This document shows, in pieces, positions 25,508 to 33,839 of a stretch of DNA of 64,000 nt. This DNA comes from CAZKVJ01 sp964556225 (GTDB lineage: Bacteria > Actinomycetota > Acidimicrobiia > Acidimicrobiales > Ilumatobacteraceae), in the NCBI GenBank assembly GCA_964556225.1, contig CAZKVJ010000005.1, positions 149,305 through 213,304 of the forward strand, in the 5' to 3' direction. Position 1 is the stretch's first letter; every line of letters begins with the position of its first letter. The notes under the pieces are model-generated. The model had not been told where the DNA came from. It made no database searches and worked only from the letters and a program-made list of their open reading frames with translations. The position numbers and the translations under genes were made by a program.

Positions 25508-26790
25508 GGAGCCACCGCGTCCTCGCTGGCGCCGTCGCGCTCATGGCCGCTGCCTCGGCGTGCGGCGGCGACGGCGCTGGGAACACCGCTCTGACCGAAC
25601 CGGCGGCATCGGCCGCCCCAGCACCGAGCACCACGAGTGACTCCAGCGTGCCGGCCACCGAGGTGTCGACGACCACCGTCCCGGCCACCATCGCCCCCAC
25701 AACGGCCGCCCCGACCACGACCGCGCCGGGTCCGGGCCCCGAGCCGACCGCCGCGCTCGTGGAGGTCGCACGGGCCGACCAGCCCGTGGACCTGGCGGTG
25801 CGTCCCGGCGACCCGGCGCTCTACGTCGTGGAGCGCGCCGGCCGGGTGCGCCCGCTCCGGGACGGCGAGCTCGGCCCACCGGTGCTCGACATGACGGCGC
25901 TCACCCGGGCCGGCGGTGAGCGGGGGCTGCTCGGCCTGGCCTTCTCCCCCGACGGCTCGCTGGCGTATGTCAACTACACGGACCGCGCCGGCGACACGGT
26001 GGTGGCCGAGCACCCCGTCGGCGCCGATGGCACATTCGGCACCGCCCGCGTGCTGTTGACCATCGCCCAGCCGTATGCGAACCACAACGGCGGCGGCATG
26101 GCCACGGGCCCCGATGGTCTGCTCTACATCGGCACCGGCGACGGAGGGAGCCAGGGCGATCCGCAGCGGCGGGCCCTCGACGTGCGCCAGCTGCTCGGGA
26201 AGATGCTGCGGATCGATCCCACGCCGAGCGCCACCGCTGCGTACACGATCCCGGCCGACAACCCGTTCCTCGCCGTCGCCGGCGCCCGCCCGGAGCTGTG
26301 GTCCCTCGGGCTGCGCAACCCGTGGCGGTTCTCGTTCGACCGAGACACGGGGGATCTGTGGATCGCCGACGTCGGCGCCTCGGCGGTGGAGGAGGTCGAC
26401 GTGGCCTGGGCCGACGAGGGCGGCGGAGGTGGGCTGAGCTTCGGCTGGAGCGCGTTCGAGGGCGATGAGCGGCGCAACACGGACATGCCCGCCGAGGGCC
26501 ACACCCCACCCTTCTACACGTACCCGCACGGCGACCTGGGGTGCTCGATCAGCGGCGGTGCCCGCTACCGGGGCACGGCGCTGGCCGCGCTCGGCGGCTG
26601 GTACGTGTTCAGCGACTACTGCTCGACGCTGGTGCGCGCCCTCGAGGTGCAGCCCGACCGGACCCTCGGACGGGTGGTCACCCTGGCCCAGGCGGGTGGA
26701 CAGGTGAGCGCCGTGCGCGAGGGCACCGGCGGGGAGCTGTACGTGCTGCGCCTCGACGGGCCGATCCTGCAGGTGGTGCCGGCCGGCTGA
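25504..26790 (+). CDS. PQQ-type glucose/sorbosone dehydrogenase-like lipoprotein
   Basis: A secreted six-bladed beta-propeller of the soluble glucose dehydrogenase / aldose sugar dehydrogenase family. The 428-residue protein has a signal peptide with lipobox-like SACG (Cys20), then a Thr/Pro-rich wall-spanning linker (about 40-80). The propeller has GLLGLAFSPDG, ANHNGGGMATGPDGLLYIGTGDGG and RNPWRFSFDRDTGDLWIADVG, typical of the family and of its PQQ/calcium region. Substrate unknown; some relatives do not bind PQQ. Its 3' end is 9 nt from the convergent mreB. Confidence 0.85.
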   Translation: MRSHRVLAGAVALMAAASACGGDGAGNTALTEPAASAAPAPSTTSDSSVPATEVSTTTVPATIAPTTAAPTTTAPGPGPEPTAALVEVARADQPVDLAVRPGDPALYVVERAGRVRPLRDGELGPPVLDMTALTRAGGERGLLGLAFSPDGSLAYVNYTDRAGDTVVAEHPVGADGTFGTARVLLTIAQPYANHNGGGMATGPDGLLYIGTGDGGSQGDPQRRALDVRQLLGKMLRIDPTPSATAAYTIPADNPFLAVAGARPELWSLGLRNPWRFSFDRDTGDLWIADVGASAVEEVDVAWADEGGGGGLSFGWSAFEGDERRNTDMPAEGHTPPFYTYPHGDLGCSISGGARYRGTALAALGGWYVFSDYCSTLVRALEVQPDRTLGRVVTLAQAGGQVSAVREGTGGELYVLRLDGPILQVVPAG

Positions 26791-26799
26791 CGCCAGGGC

Positions 26800-27804
26800 T
26801 CAGCGGCGAGCCCCCATGAACATGCCCTTCAGGTCGTCGTAGTGCTCGATGCAGTGGCCGGCGCCGAGCACCACCGCCTCGAGCGGCATCGGCGACATCT
26901 TGACCGGGACCTGCGTCTCGCGCTCGATGCGCTGCGCCAGCCCCCGCAGCAGCCCGCCCCCACCAACGAGGTACATGCCCCGCACCAGGAAGTCCTGAGC
27001 CAGCTCGGGCGGCGCCTTGGCCAGACAGCGGATCACCGACTGGACCACCGACGACACCACATCGTCGATGGCGAAGCGGATCTCCTCCGGGGTGATGACG
27101 ACCGTCTTGGGCAGGCCCGTCATCAGGTCACGGCCACGAACCTCGGCCTGGGCCTCGTCCGGGGTGGGGTCGGCCGACCCGATGGCGACCTTGATCTCCT
27201 CGGCGGTGCGCTCGCCGATCGCGATGCCGCGCTCACGGCGCACGAAGGACTGGATGGCGGCGTCGATGTCGAAGCTGCCGACGCGGACCGCCTCGAGGGC
27301 CACGATGCCGCCCAGGGAGATCACCGCCGTCTCGCTGGTGCCGCCACCGATGTCGATCACCATGTTGCCGACCGGCTCGTCGATCGGCAGGTCGGCACCG
27401 ATCGCGGCCGCCATCGGCTGCTCGATGAGCTGCGCGTCGGCGGCGCCTGCCCGCCGGGCGGCGTCGGTCACCGCCCGCCGCTCGACCTCGGTGATCGCCG
27501 ACGGCACGCAGATGACCACCTTCGGGCGGGTGAAGCGCGAGACGCCCACCCGTTGGAGCAGCAGACGGATCATGCGCTCGGTGATCTCGAAGTCCGTGAT
27601 GGCCCCGCCGCGCAGCGGGCGGACCGCGACGATGTAGCCGGGCGTGCGTCCGATCATCTGCCAGGCCTCGTGCCCGGTGGCGAGGACCTCGCCGGTCTGG
27701 CGGTTCAAGGCGATGACCGACGGCTCGTTGAGGACGATCCCACGGCCCTTCATGTACACGAGCGTGTTCGCCGTGCCGAGGTCGATCGCGAGGTCACGGG
27801 CCAT
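26800..27804 (-). CDS. mreB: Rod-shape-determining actin homologue MreB/Mbl
   Basis: MreB polymers under the membrane guide lateral peptidoglycan synthesis. The 334-residue actin-fold protein has phosphate-1 loop DLGTANTLVY, PKVVICVPSAITEVERRAV, phosphate-2 loop VIDIGGGTSE and the adenosine motif GGGGLLRGL. All nucleotide-binding parts are present. It is preceded at 3 nt by a small membrane protein gene. No mreC, mreD, pbp or rodA is in this window, so this copy is separated from the canonical cluster. Confidence 0.94.
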   Translation of the reverse strand: MARDLAIDLGTANTLVYMKGRGIVLNEPSVIALNRQTGEVLATGHEAWQMIGRTPGYIVAVRPLRGGAITDFEITERMIRLLLQRVGVSRFTRPKVVICVPSAITEVERRAVTDAARRAGAADAQLIEQPMAAAIGADLPIDEPVGNMVIDIGGGTSETAVISLGGIVALEAVRVGSFDIDAAIQSFVRRERGIAIGERTAEEIKVAIGSADPTPDEAQAEVRGRDLMTGLPKTVVITPEEIRFAIDDVVSSVVQSVIRCLAKAPPELAQDFLVRGMYLVGGGGLLRGLAQRIERETQVPVKMSPMPLEAVVLGAGHCIEHYDDLKGMFMGARR

Positions 27805-27807
27805 GGC

Positions 27808-28020
27808 TCAGGCGTCCTTCCCGCGGGTTCGGGGCTCTCCGTTGGAACGGGTCGGGCGGACCCGGTCGATCACCTCGCGACGGGCCTCCGGTGACAGCGC
27901 GCTGATGTGACGCTGGAACTGGGCGACGCCATCGTCGGTCCGGGGGCGCCGGCGGGCCGCCACGACGAGCACCAGGCCCGCGACGGCGGCGATGCCCCCG
28001 AACACGTAGACGGCGGTCAT
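27808..28020 (-). CDS. Small single-pass membrane protein
   Basis: A 70-residue protein: one N-terminal transmembrane helix (about 3-22), an arginine-rich stop-transfer RRRPR, then a charged cytoplasmic helix with FQRHISALSPEARREVIDRV. No family recognised. It overlaps moaE by 4 nt upstream and ends 3 nt before mreB, so it is co-transcribed with both. A membrane tether or accessory for MreB is conceivable, but this is only positional. Confidence 0.65.
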   Translation of the reverse strand: MTAVYVFGGIAAVAGLVLVVAARRRPRTDDGVAQFQRHISALSPEARREVIDRVRPTRSNGEPRTRGKDA

Positions 28021-28511
28021 CGGCGGCCCTCGACGGTGGAGGCCTCGACCGTGCCGGCCTCGACGATGTCGTGGCTGGCCGTGCTCCAGTCCGACCCGGT
28101 GTCCCAGACCTCGTGCTTCCAGATCGGCACGGTCGCCTTCAGGGCGTCGATGGCGTAGCGGGCCGCCGCGAACGCCTCGGGCCGGTGAGGCGCTGACACC
28201 ACGGCGAGAACCGAGGACTCCCCGACCTCGAGGCGCCCCGTGCGGTGCACGAGCACGATCCGCCCCGTCGCCGGCCAGCGCGTCCGGATCTCGTCGGCGA
28301 TCGCAGCCAGCCGGGGCTGTGCCTGCTCCTCGTAGGCCTCGTACGTGAGGTGCTCCACGCCCTCACGGCCCTCGGCGTGGTCGCGCACGGTGCCGGAGAA
28401 GAGCACGACCGCGCCACAGTCCGCACGCACGGCCCAGTCGTAGGCCGCGCCGGCGTCGAGGGGGGCATCGGTGAGACCCAACCAGGTCTCGCCCTGCTCA
28501 GGGGCCTGCAC
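28017..28511 (-). CDS. moaE: Molybdopterin synthase catalytic subunit
   Basis: MoaE, with thiocarboxylated MoaD, inserts the dithiolene sulfurs into precursor Z to make molybdopterin. The 164-residue protein shows the family motifs: GAVVLFSGTVRDHAEG, LTYEAYEEQA, VLVHRTGRLEVGESSV, and the catalytic-lysine region DALKATVPIWKHE. The GTG start is 8 nt after TACCAT. A tail of about 20 residues (ending VEAGTVEASTVEGRR) extends beyond the domain. MoaD was not found in the window. Confidence 0.94.
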   Translation of the reverse strand: MQAPEQGETWLGLTDAPLDAGAAYDWAVRADCGAVVLFSGTVRDHAEGREGVEHLTYEAYEEQAQPRLAAIADEIRTRWPATGRIVLVHRTGRLEVGESSVLAVVSAPHRPEAFAAARYAIDALKATVPIWKHEVWDTGSDWSTASHDIVEAGTVEASTVEGRR

Positions 28512-28519
28512 GACCAGGG

Positions 28520-28525
28520 ATGGTA
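28520..28525 (-). promoter_or_regulatory. Putative -10 of moaE-mreB operon (TACCAT)
   Basis: TACCAT on the minus strand, 8 nt before the moaE GTG. Confidence 0.45.
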
Positions 28526-28563
28526 TCGCCCGGGCGCGATGCCACCTGTGCTGTCGGGCTCAC

Positions 28564-28569
28564 TACGCT
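28564..28569 (+). promoter_or_regulatory. Putative -10 of PDZ-protein gene (TACGCT)
   Basis: TACGCT ends 9 nt before the GTG at 28579. Confidence 0.4.
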
Positions 28570-28578
28570 CGCTCCTTC

Positions 28579-29718
28579 GTGGGCGACGACGAGTGGGACG
28601 ACGACGGGAGCCCCGCTCCCCTGCCGCCACACGAGCGGTCCTGGCGGCATCCCTCCGAGCTCGGCGGGGTGGCGCCGACGGCAGCGGTCATGTCCCCGCC
28701 CCGGCCGGGACGGGGCGTGGTCCTGGTCGCCGGAGCTCTGGGAATCGTCCTCGTGGTCGGTCTGGCCCGTCTGCTGCTGCCACCGGACGGGTCCGCGCCG
28801 GGTACCGTCTCGGCGACCGGCTCCGACGCCGCCGTCGCCGCCTCCCTCTCGGCCACGACCCCGCCGTCGAACGCCGACACCTCCGGGCGTCCCTCGGTGA
28901 CGGCGGTGCTGCCCGCCAGCGACGACCGTCCCAGTGCCGTGGCCATCGGCGTAGGCAACGTGCTGCTCACCACCGCCGCGGCCGTCGACGGCCGAACGCA
29001 GCTGACGGTCGAGCTGGCAGGGGGCGAGGTCGTGTCCGCCGACGTGGTCACGGTCGATCAGGACGCCGGCATCGCCGTGCTCGAGGCCGAGGCGAAGCTG
29101 CAACCCGTAACGACGGCCGCCGCGCCGAGCGGTGGTGACGAGGTGACGGTGCTGGTCGGTGAGGGTGTCCAGGCCGTCGTGTCCGTCGACGCCGACGGCG
29201 TGCTGTGGCTGCGGCCGTTCGTCGGGGAGGGCCCGATGGAGGGCACGCCGGTCCTGAACGACGACGGCGACGTGGTCGGGCTGTGCAGCCGCACCGGCAG
29301 CGGCCGGTCTCGCCTCGTCCCGGTCGACATCGAGATCGACACGAACCTCGACAAGGACGCGGCGTCGACGACCTCGACGGTCGCGCCGGCCGACCACCGC
29401 CCGTGGCTCGGCATCTCGGCGACCAGGACCGCTGAGGGGACCCCCGCCTCGACGACGGCGCCGACCGATGGCGCTCCGGGTGGGGTGCTCATCGGAGGGG
29501 TCATGGACGCCAGCCCGGCTGCCGCCGCCGGGCTCGTCGCCGGCGACGTGATCCTCACCGTCGACGGGGAGGACGTGGCGTCCATCGAGGCGCTCGCCGA
29601 GATGATCGCCGATCGCCAGCCGGGCGACCAGGTCGTGCTCGGCGTCCGGCCGGCCGCCGACCCGACCACGGTGCTCGAGATCACCGTGCCGCTCGGGCAC
29701 TGGCCGGTCGCGGCCTGA
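28579..29718 (+). CDS. Membrane-anchored HtrA-like pseudo-protease with PDZ domain
   Basis: A 379-residue protein: acidic cytoplasmic N-terminus (about 1-45), one transmembrane helix (about 50-70), a degenerate trypsin-like domain (about 110-260) and an intact C-terminal PDZ domain (about 270-375). By alignment of motifs, TAAAV replaces TxAHV, DAGIAVL lacks the DLAVL aspartate, and MEGTPVL replaces GNSGGPV. All three catalytic residues are therefore gone. The PDZ shows GGVMDASPAAAAGLVAGDVILTV. It is probably a binding or scaffold protein for periplasmic-side peptides rather than a protease. It sits next to the SDR membrane protein. Confidence 0.75.
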   Translation: MGDDEWDDDGSPAPLPPHERSWRHPSELGGVAPTAAVMSPPRPGRGVVLVAGALGIVLVVGLARLLLPPDGSAPGTVSATGSDAAVAASLSATTPPSNADTSGRPSVTAVLPASDDRPSAVAIGVGNVLLTTAAAVDGRTQLTVELAGGEVVSADVVTVDQDAGIAVLEAEAKLQPVTTAAAPSGGDEVTVLVGEGVQAVVSVDADGVLWLRPFVGEGPMEGTPVLNDDGDVVGLCSRTGSGRSRLVPVDIEIDTNLDKDAASTTSTVAPADHRPWLGISATRTAEGTPASTTAPTDGAPGGVLIGGVMDASPAAAAGLVAGDVILTVDGEDVASIEALAEMIADRQPGDQVVLGVRPAADPTTVLEITVPLGHWPVAA

Positions 29719-29726
29719 GACGCGCC

Positions 29727-30719
29727 TCAGCGTCGGCGACGCCGGCGGACGGCCTGCACGCCGACCACCGAGGCGACCACCCCGACGACCAGCGACAGGA
29801 CCATCGCCCCGAGCGCGAGCTCCTGCTTGCGCTTCGGGGTGAGCATCGTGAACCAGCGTGCCTCGGTGCCCTCGACGTAGGCCTGCTCGTTGGTGACACG
29901 AGGTCGCCAGCCCTCGGCTCGGAGGCGGTCGTTCGCGACCAGCCACGGCCAGCGGGTGTAGGGCCGCAGGCCCGGTGGGATCGGGCCGCGCTGGAAGCGC
30001 CACCGGAGGTCGGCCAACGCATCGGCGAACGGCGACGGGAGGCGCAGCCGTGGCGGGCTGCCGGCGAGTGAGCGGACGGTCGCGGCGTCGATCCAGCCAT
30101 CCGGCGCCACGTTGTAGACGCCGTCGAGGCCGGAGGTCACTGCCAGCACGACGGCGTCGGCCAGGTCGTCGAGGTGGAGGTACTGCGAGGGCGCATCGTC
30201 CTCGCCGGCGCGCTGTCCGATCCCAGCGGCCAGCGCCCTCACGAGCCCGGACGTGCCGTCGGCGGCCATCGCCGGGACCGGGCGCAGCACGGCCACCTGC
30301 CGGCAGGGGCCGGAGCGGCGCCAGTCGTCGACGAGCTGCTCCACGGCCGCCAGCTGACGGGCGAACACGAAGCCGGCATCCGGGCGAAGCGGCGCGTCCT
30401 CGGTGAGCGGGACCGGGTTGTTCGGCCAGGCCCCATAGACCATGGCCGAGGACAGGAGCACGAGCCGGTGCACCTGGCCGGCATCGAGGCGGCCCAGCAG
30501 CTCGGCGGTGCCGTCGATGGCACTGCTGCGCCGGCGGGCCAGTCGGTCGTGGTCGCCGGCCCGGAGGTGCACGACCACCGCGGTGCCCTCGGGCAGGTCG
30601 TCGCCGGCCAGGTCGTCGATGGCGTGGGGCTCGTAGCCGGGGAGCTCGCGCAGGCGGTCGATCACCCGCCGGCCGAGACCGCCCGCCGACCCCGTGACGG
30701 CCACGACGACACCGGTCAT
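29727..30719 (-). CDS. NAD(P)-binding SDR-family protein with C-terminal membrane helix
   Basis: A 330-residue extended-SDR (epimerase-like) protein. The Rossmann loop is VAVTGSAGGLG near the N-terminus and SSAMVYG is intact. The YxxxK catalytic pair, expected in the PDAGFVFARQLAAVEQ region, appears to be replaced by Phe and a non-lysine. After the SDR domain come a TPKRKQELALG stretch and a hydrophobic helix ending VVGVQAVRRRRRR, so the protein is membrane-tethered. The ATG at 30719 is 7 nt after TAGCCT. A role in nucleotide-sugar or lipid chemistry is possible, but activity is doubtful. Confidence 0.7.
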   Translation of the reverse strand: MTGVVVAVTGSAGGLGRRVIDRLRELPGYEPHAIDDLAGDDLPEGTAVVVHLRAGDHDRLARRRSSAIDGTAELLGRLDAGQVHRLVLLSSAMVYGAWPNNPVPLTEDAPLRPDAGFVFARQLAAVEQLVDDWRRSGPCRQVAVLRPVPAMAADGTSGLVRALAAGIGQRAGEDDAPSQYLHLDDLADAVVLAVTSGLDGVYNVAPDGWIDAATVRSLAGSPPRLRLPSPFADALADLRWRFQRGPIPPGLRPYTRWPWLVANDRLRAEGWRPRVTNEQAYVEGTEARWFTMLTPKRKQELALGAMVLSLVVGVVASVVGVQAVRRRRRR

Positions 30720-30726
30720 GGCGCCG

Positions 30727-30732
30727 AGGCTA
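30727..30732 (-). promoter_or_regulatory. Putative -10 of the SDR gene (TAGCCT)
   Basis: TAGCCT on the minus strand, ending 7 nt before the ATG at 30719. Confidence 0.42.
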
Positions 30733-30766
30733 ACCCCCGCCCGGCGTGAGCCGCCCGGTCCACCCG

Positions 30767-30772
30767 TAGCAT
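30767..30772 (+). promoter_or_regulatory. Putative -10 of the zincin-like gene (TAGCAT)
   Basis: TAGCAT ends 6 nt before the ATG at 30779. Confidence 0.45.
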
Positions 30773-30778
30773 CACGCC

Positions 30779-31951
30779 ATGGCCGACCAGGATCCCGACG
30801 ACCTCCCCTTCGGAGGGCTGCCGGTGTTCGGCGATCTGGCACGAGCGTTCGCGGCGCAGGGGCCGCTCCACTGGGACGCCGCCCGGCAGTTCGCCGTGCT
30901 CACCGCCACGGGCGGCACGCCCGAGCCGAACGTCGACCCGGCCGTGCGCTTCGCGCTCGACGAGCTGGCCCGCATCGCCGACCCGCACGTGCAGGCCGTC
31001 AGCGGGCTGGCGACCGGGCCCGACGGGCGGACGCCGGCCATCGTGCCGGTCACGCCGGGGGTGTGGGCCCAGCGCACGCTCGAGGCGTACCGCCCGCTGT
31101 TCACGGAGCTGGCCACCTCGCTCGCACCGGCCCCGGCCGACGACGACGAGACCACCGACCCCGCCGCGGCCATGTTCGCCGGGTTGAGCCGGATGATGGC
31201 ACCGGCGATGCTCGGCATGGCCGTGGGCTCGATGGTCGGCCAGCTGGCTCGCCGGGCGTTCGGGCAGTACGACCTGCCGATCCCGCGGCCGGTCGCCGAC
31301 GAGCTCCTCGTCGTGACCGACGCCATCGACTCGTTCGCGTCCGAGTGGGAGCTGGCCGTCGACGAGATGCGGCTGTGGGTGGTCACCCAGGAGCTCACGG
31401 GCCACGCGCTGCTGCGGGTGGCGCACCTTCGCGACCGCCTCACGGACCTGGTCCGCCGACACGTCGGCGCGTTCCGCCCGGATCCGTCGGCCGTCGTCGA
31501 CAAGCTGGGAGGGCTCGAGCTCACCAGCGGCGACCCGATGAGCGCCCTCAACGCCGTGCTCGGCGATCCGGAGGTGCTGCTCGGCGCCGTGCGCACGCCC
31601 GAGCAGGATGCGCTGGCGCCCGCCCTCGACGCCATCGTGGCGCTGGTCGTGGGCTACGTCGACCACGTGGTCGACGCGGTCGCATCGCGCGTGCTCGGCG
31701 GCGGAGGCCGCATCGCCGAGGCCGTCCGGCGGCGCCGGGTCGAGGCCTCACCCGACGACGTGTTCGTCGAGCGGCTGCTGGGCCTGCGCCTCACCCGCGA
31801 ACAGGTCCAGCGCGGCCGGGCCTTCGTCGACGGCGTCATCGAGCGGGCCGGCAGCGACGGGCTGACGCCGCTGCTCATCGACGCCGGCGCGCTGCCGACC
31901 CCGGCCGAGCTCGACGCCCCCGGCCTGTGGTTGGCCCGCCTCGAGCTCTGA
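30779..31951 (+). CDS. Zincin-like protein of the DUF2342 type, degenerate metal motif
   Basis: A 390-residue protein of a family common in Actinobacteria and usually labelled zinc-dependent metalloprotease or F420-biosynthesis-associated protein. Family-like parts include FGQYDLPIPRP and a Met-rich central helix (MMAPAMLGMAVGSMVGQLA). The region expected to hold HExxH reads VTQELTGHALLRVAH. The first His is Gln and the second falls on Gly, with a His one place later, so the canonical motif is broken. It may be a non-catalytic paralogue. It overlaps the convergent MFS gene by 77 bp. Confidence 0.7.
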   Translation: MADQDPDDLPFGGLPVFGDLARAFAAQGPLHWDAARQFAVLTATGGTPEPNVDPAVRFALDELARIADPHVQAVSGLATGPDGRTPAIVPVTPGVWAQRTLEAYRPLFTELATSLAPAPADDDETTDPAAAMFAGLSRMMAPAMLGMAVGSMVGQLARRAFGQYDLPIPRPVADELLVVTDAIDSFASEWELAVDEMRLWVVTQELTGHALLRVAHLRDRLTDLVRRHVGAFRPDPSAVVDKLGGLELTSGDPMSALNAVLGDPEVLLGAVRTPEQDALAPALDAIVALVVGYVDHVVDAVASRVLGGGGRIAEAVRRRRVEASPDDVFVERLLGLRLTREQVQRGRAFVDGVIERAGSDGLTPLLIDAGALPTPAELDAPGLWLARLEL

Positions 31952-33116
31952 GCACCGACAGGCGCACCGTCGACACCGTGGCCGCCGCCAGGGCCACGGC
32001 CATCACCACGAAGCCCGCCACGCCGGGCAGGTCGGCGAGCACGGCGACCGCCCCCGCCACCACCCAGGCCAGCTGGAAGCGCAGCTCGAAGCGGGCGAAC
32101 GCCCGACCCCGGTTGGCGTCGGGCGCGTCGCGCTGCACGATCGAATCGAAGGCGAGCCGGCCGAGGGCAGCACCGCCGTTGACCGCCGGTGCCAGCAGGA
32201 CACCAGCCAGCACGCTGCCGAACACGGCGGCGAGCAGCGACGCCACCGTGACGAACCCGAGCACGATCACGAGGATGCGCTCCTCCCGGAGCTGCGTGCG
32301 GATCAGCGGTGCGAGCGCGTTGGCACCAACAGTGGCCAGGGCCGACAGGGTCAACGCCAGCGCGAACCAGAACATCGCCGCCGACTGGTCCCGCAGCCAG
32401 AACGCGAGCAGGAAGAACAAGAACCCCACGGCCGCCCGCAGCACCGTCATCACGAACGCGCCCTGCACCACGCTCGGGGAGTGGAGCTCTTCGACCTCGA
32501 TGTCCGGCTCGGGCCCGGCCGCCACCACCTGTCGGGGCAGCGCGAACGCCGTGACCAGTGCCCCCGCGAACAAGGCGGCGTCCACCAGCAGCGTCGCGTC
32601 GACGCCCACGATCTTCTGCACCAGCGCTGCCGGCATGACGATGACGCCGCCGACCACGCCGGACAAGAGGGCGAGCTTGCTGTTCGCCTCGACCAGCTCG
32701 GTGTGGTGGCCCACGACCGTCGGCACCAGCGCCGCCTTGGACACGTAGTAGGTCTTCTGGAGCACGAGCGCCGCGAACACCAGGGGGAAGAGCACCAGGT
32801 CATCCACCCGTCCGAGCATCAGCAGCGCGATGACGACGCGCCCGGCGGCGGTGACGATGACGACCATCCGCCGACCGCCTCGCATCCGGTCAATGACGGG
32901 GCCGATCGTCGGCGCCACCACGGCGAAGGGCAGGAAGCTCACCAGGAGGAACAGCAGAACCTTGCCCCGGGCGGCGTCCGGGCTGATGGACAAGAACAGC
33001 GAGTCGGCCAGCGCGACGGTCATCACGGCGTCGCCCGCCGCCATCAACGAGTGGGTCCGGGCCAGACGCTGGAACGGCGTCACCAGCATCCGGGCCGACT
33101 CGCGGGGCGTGGGCAC
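31875..33116 (-). CDS. MFS transporter
   Basis: About 413 residues with 10-12 hydrophobic segments in two halves. The loop VIDRMRGGRRMVVIV between helices 2 and 3 is the MFS signature. Substrate unknown; the overall look resembles drug- or metabolite-efflux MFS proteins. An ATG at 33125 gives 3 more residues, but GTG at 33116 is preferred because a TAGCAT hexamer (33124-33129) ends 7 nt before it and overlaps the ATG. The Arg-rich tail overlaps the convergent zincin gene. Confidence 0.8.
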   Translation of the reverse strand: MPTPRESARMLVTPFQRLARTHSLMAAGDAVMTVALADSLFLSISPDAARGKVLLFLLVSFLPFAVVAPTIGPVIDRMRGGRRMVVIVTAAGRVVIALLMLGRVDDLVLFPLVFAALVLQKTYYVSKAALVPTVVGHHTELVEANSKLALLSGVVGGVIVMPAALVQKIVGVDATLLVDAALFAGALVTAFALPRQVVAAGPEPDIEVEELHSPSVVQGAFVMTVLRAAVGFLFFLLAFWLRDQSAAMFWFALALTLSALATVGANALAPLIRTQLREERILVIVLGFVTVASLLAAVFGSVLAGVLLAPAVNGGAALGRLAFDSIVQRDAPDANRGRAFARFELRFQLAWVVAGAVAVLADLPGVAGFVVMAVALAAATVSTVRLSVLRARGGPTTGRGRRARPGSAARRRR

Positions 33117-33140
33117 GCGCCGCATGCTACGAGCGGCCGG

Positions 33141-33839
33141 TCAGCGCGGACGTTCGTACTTGTAGCCGAGCCCCCGGATGGTGACGATCCTCGTCGGGTT
33201 GGCCGGATCCGTCTCGATCTTGGAGCGCAGGCGCTTCACGTGCACGTCGAGCGTCTTGGTGTCGCCCACGTAGTCGCGCCCCCACACCCGGTCGATGAGC
33301 GTCTCACGAGGGAGCACCCGCCCGGCGTTGGCCAGCAGCAGGTGGAGCAGCTCGAACTCCTTCAGCGGGAGTGCCACGACCTCGCCCCGCACCACCACTT
33401 CGTGCTGGTCGGGGTCCAACATCACATCGCCGACCGTCAGCGCCGCGCCCGTCAGCTCGGTGGCGCCGTCCAGCGGCGCCCGTCTCAGCACGGCCCGCAT
33501 GCGGGCGACCAGCTCACGCAGGCGGTAGGGCTTGGTGACGTAGTCGTCGGCGCCGACCTCGAGCCCGACGACCGTGTCGATCTCGCCGCCCTTGGCGGTG
33601 ACCATGATGATGGGCACCTGGGAGCGCTTGCGCAGCTGGCGGCAGACGTCGATGCCCGAGATCCGCGGGAGCATCACGTCGAGCAGGACGAGATCGGGCT
33701 GCACGACGTCGAACACGTCGAGCGCCTGGGCCCCGTCTCTGGCAACCTCGACCTGGAAGCCCTCGCGCTTGAGGCCGACGGTCAGCGCGTCGATGAAGGA
33801 CTCCTCGTCCTCGACCACGAGGACGGTGGGGGTGGTCAT
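33141..33839 (-). CDS. regX3: Response regulator, OmpR/PhoB family (RegX3-like)
   Basis: A 232-residue phosphate-starvation regulator. The receiver domain has the acidic pair VEDEE, phospho-acceptor Asp in DLVLLDVMLPRISG and Lys in DDYVTKPYRLREL. The C-terminal winged helix has LPLKEFELLHLLLANAGRV and DVHVKRLRSKIE, as in PhoB/RegX3. It overlaps the sensor kinase gene by 4 nt and closes the pst operon. The PHO box at 39611-39654 is the probable binding site, so the operon would be autoregulated. Confidence 0.92.
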   Translation of the reverse strand: MTTPTVLVVEDEESFIDALTVGLKREGFQVEVARDGAQALDVFDVVQPDLVLLDVMLPRISGIDVCRQLRKRSQVPIIMVTAKGGEIDTVVGLEVGADDYVTKPYRLRELVARMRAVLRRAPLDGATELTGAALTVGDVMLDPDQHEVVVRGEVVALPLKEFELLHLLLANAGRVLPRETLIDRVWGRDYVGDTKTLDVHVKRLRSKIETDPANPTRIVTIRGLGYKYERPR

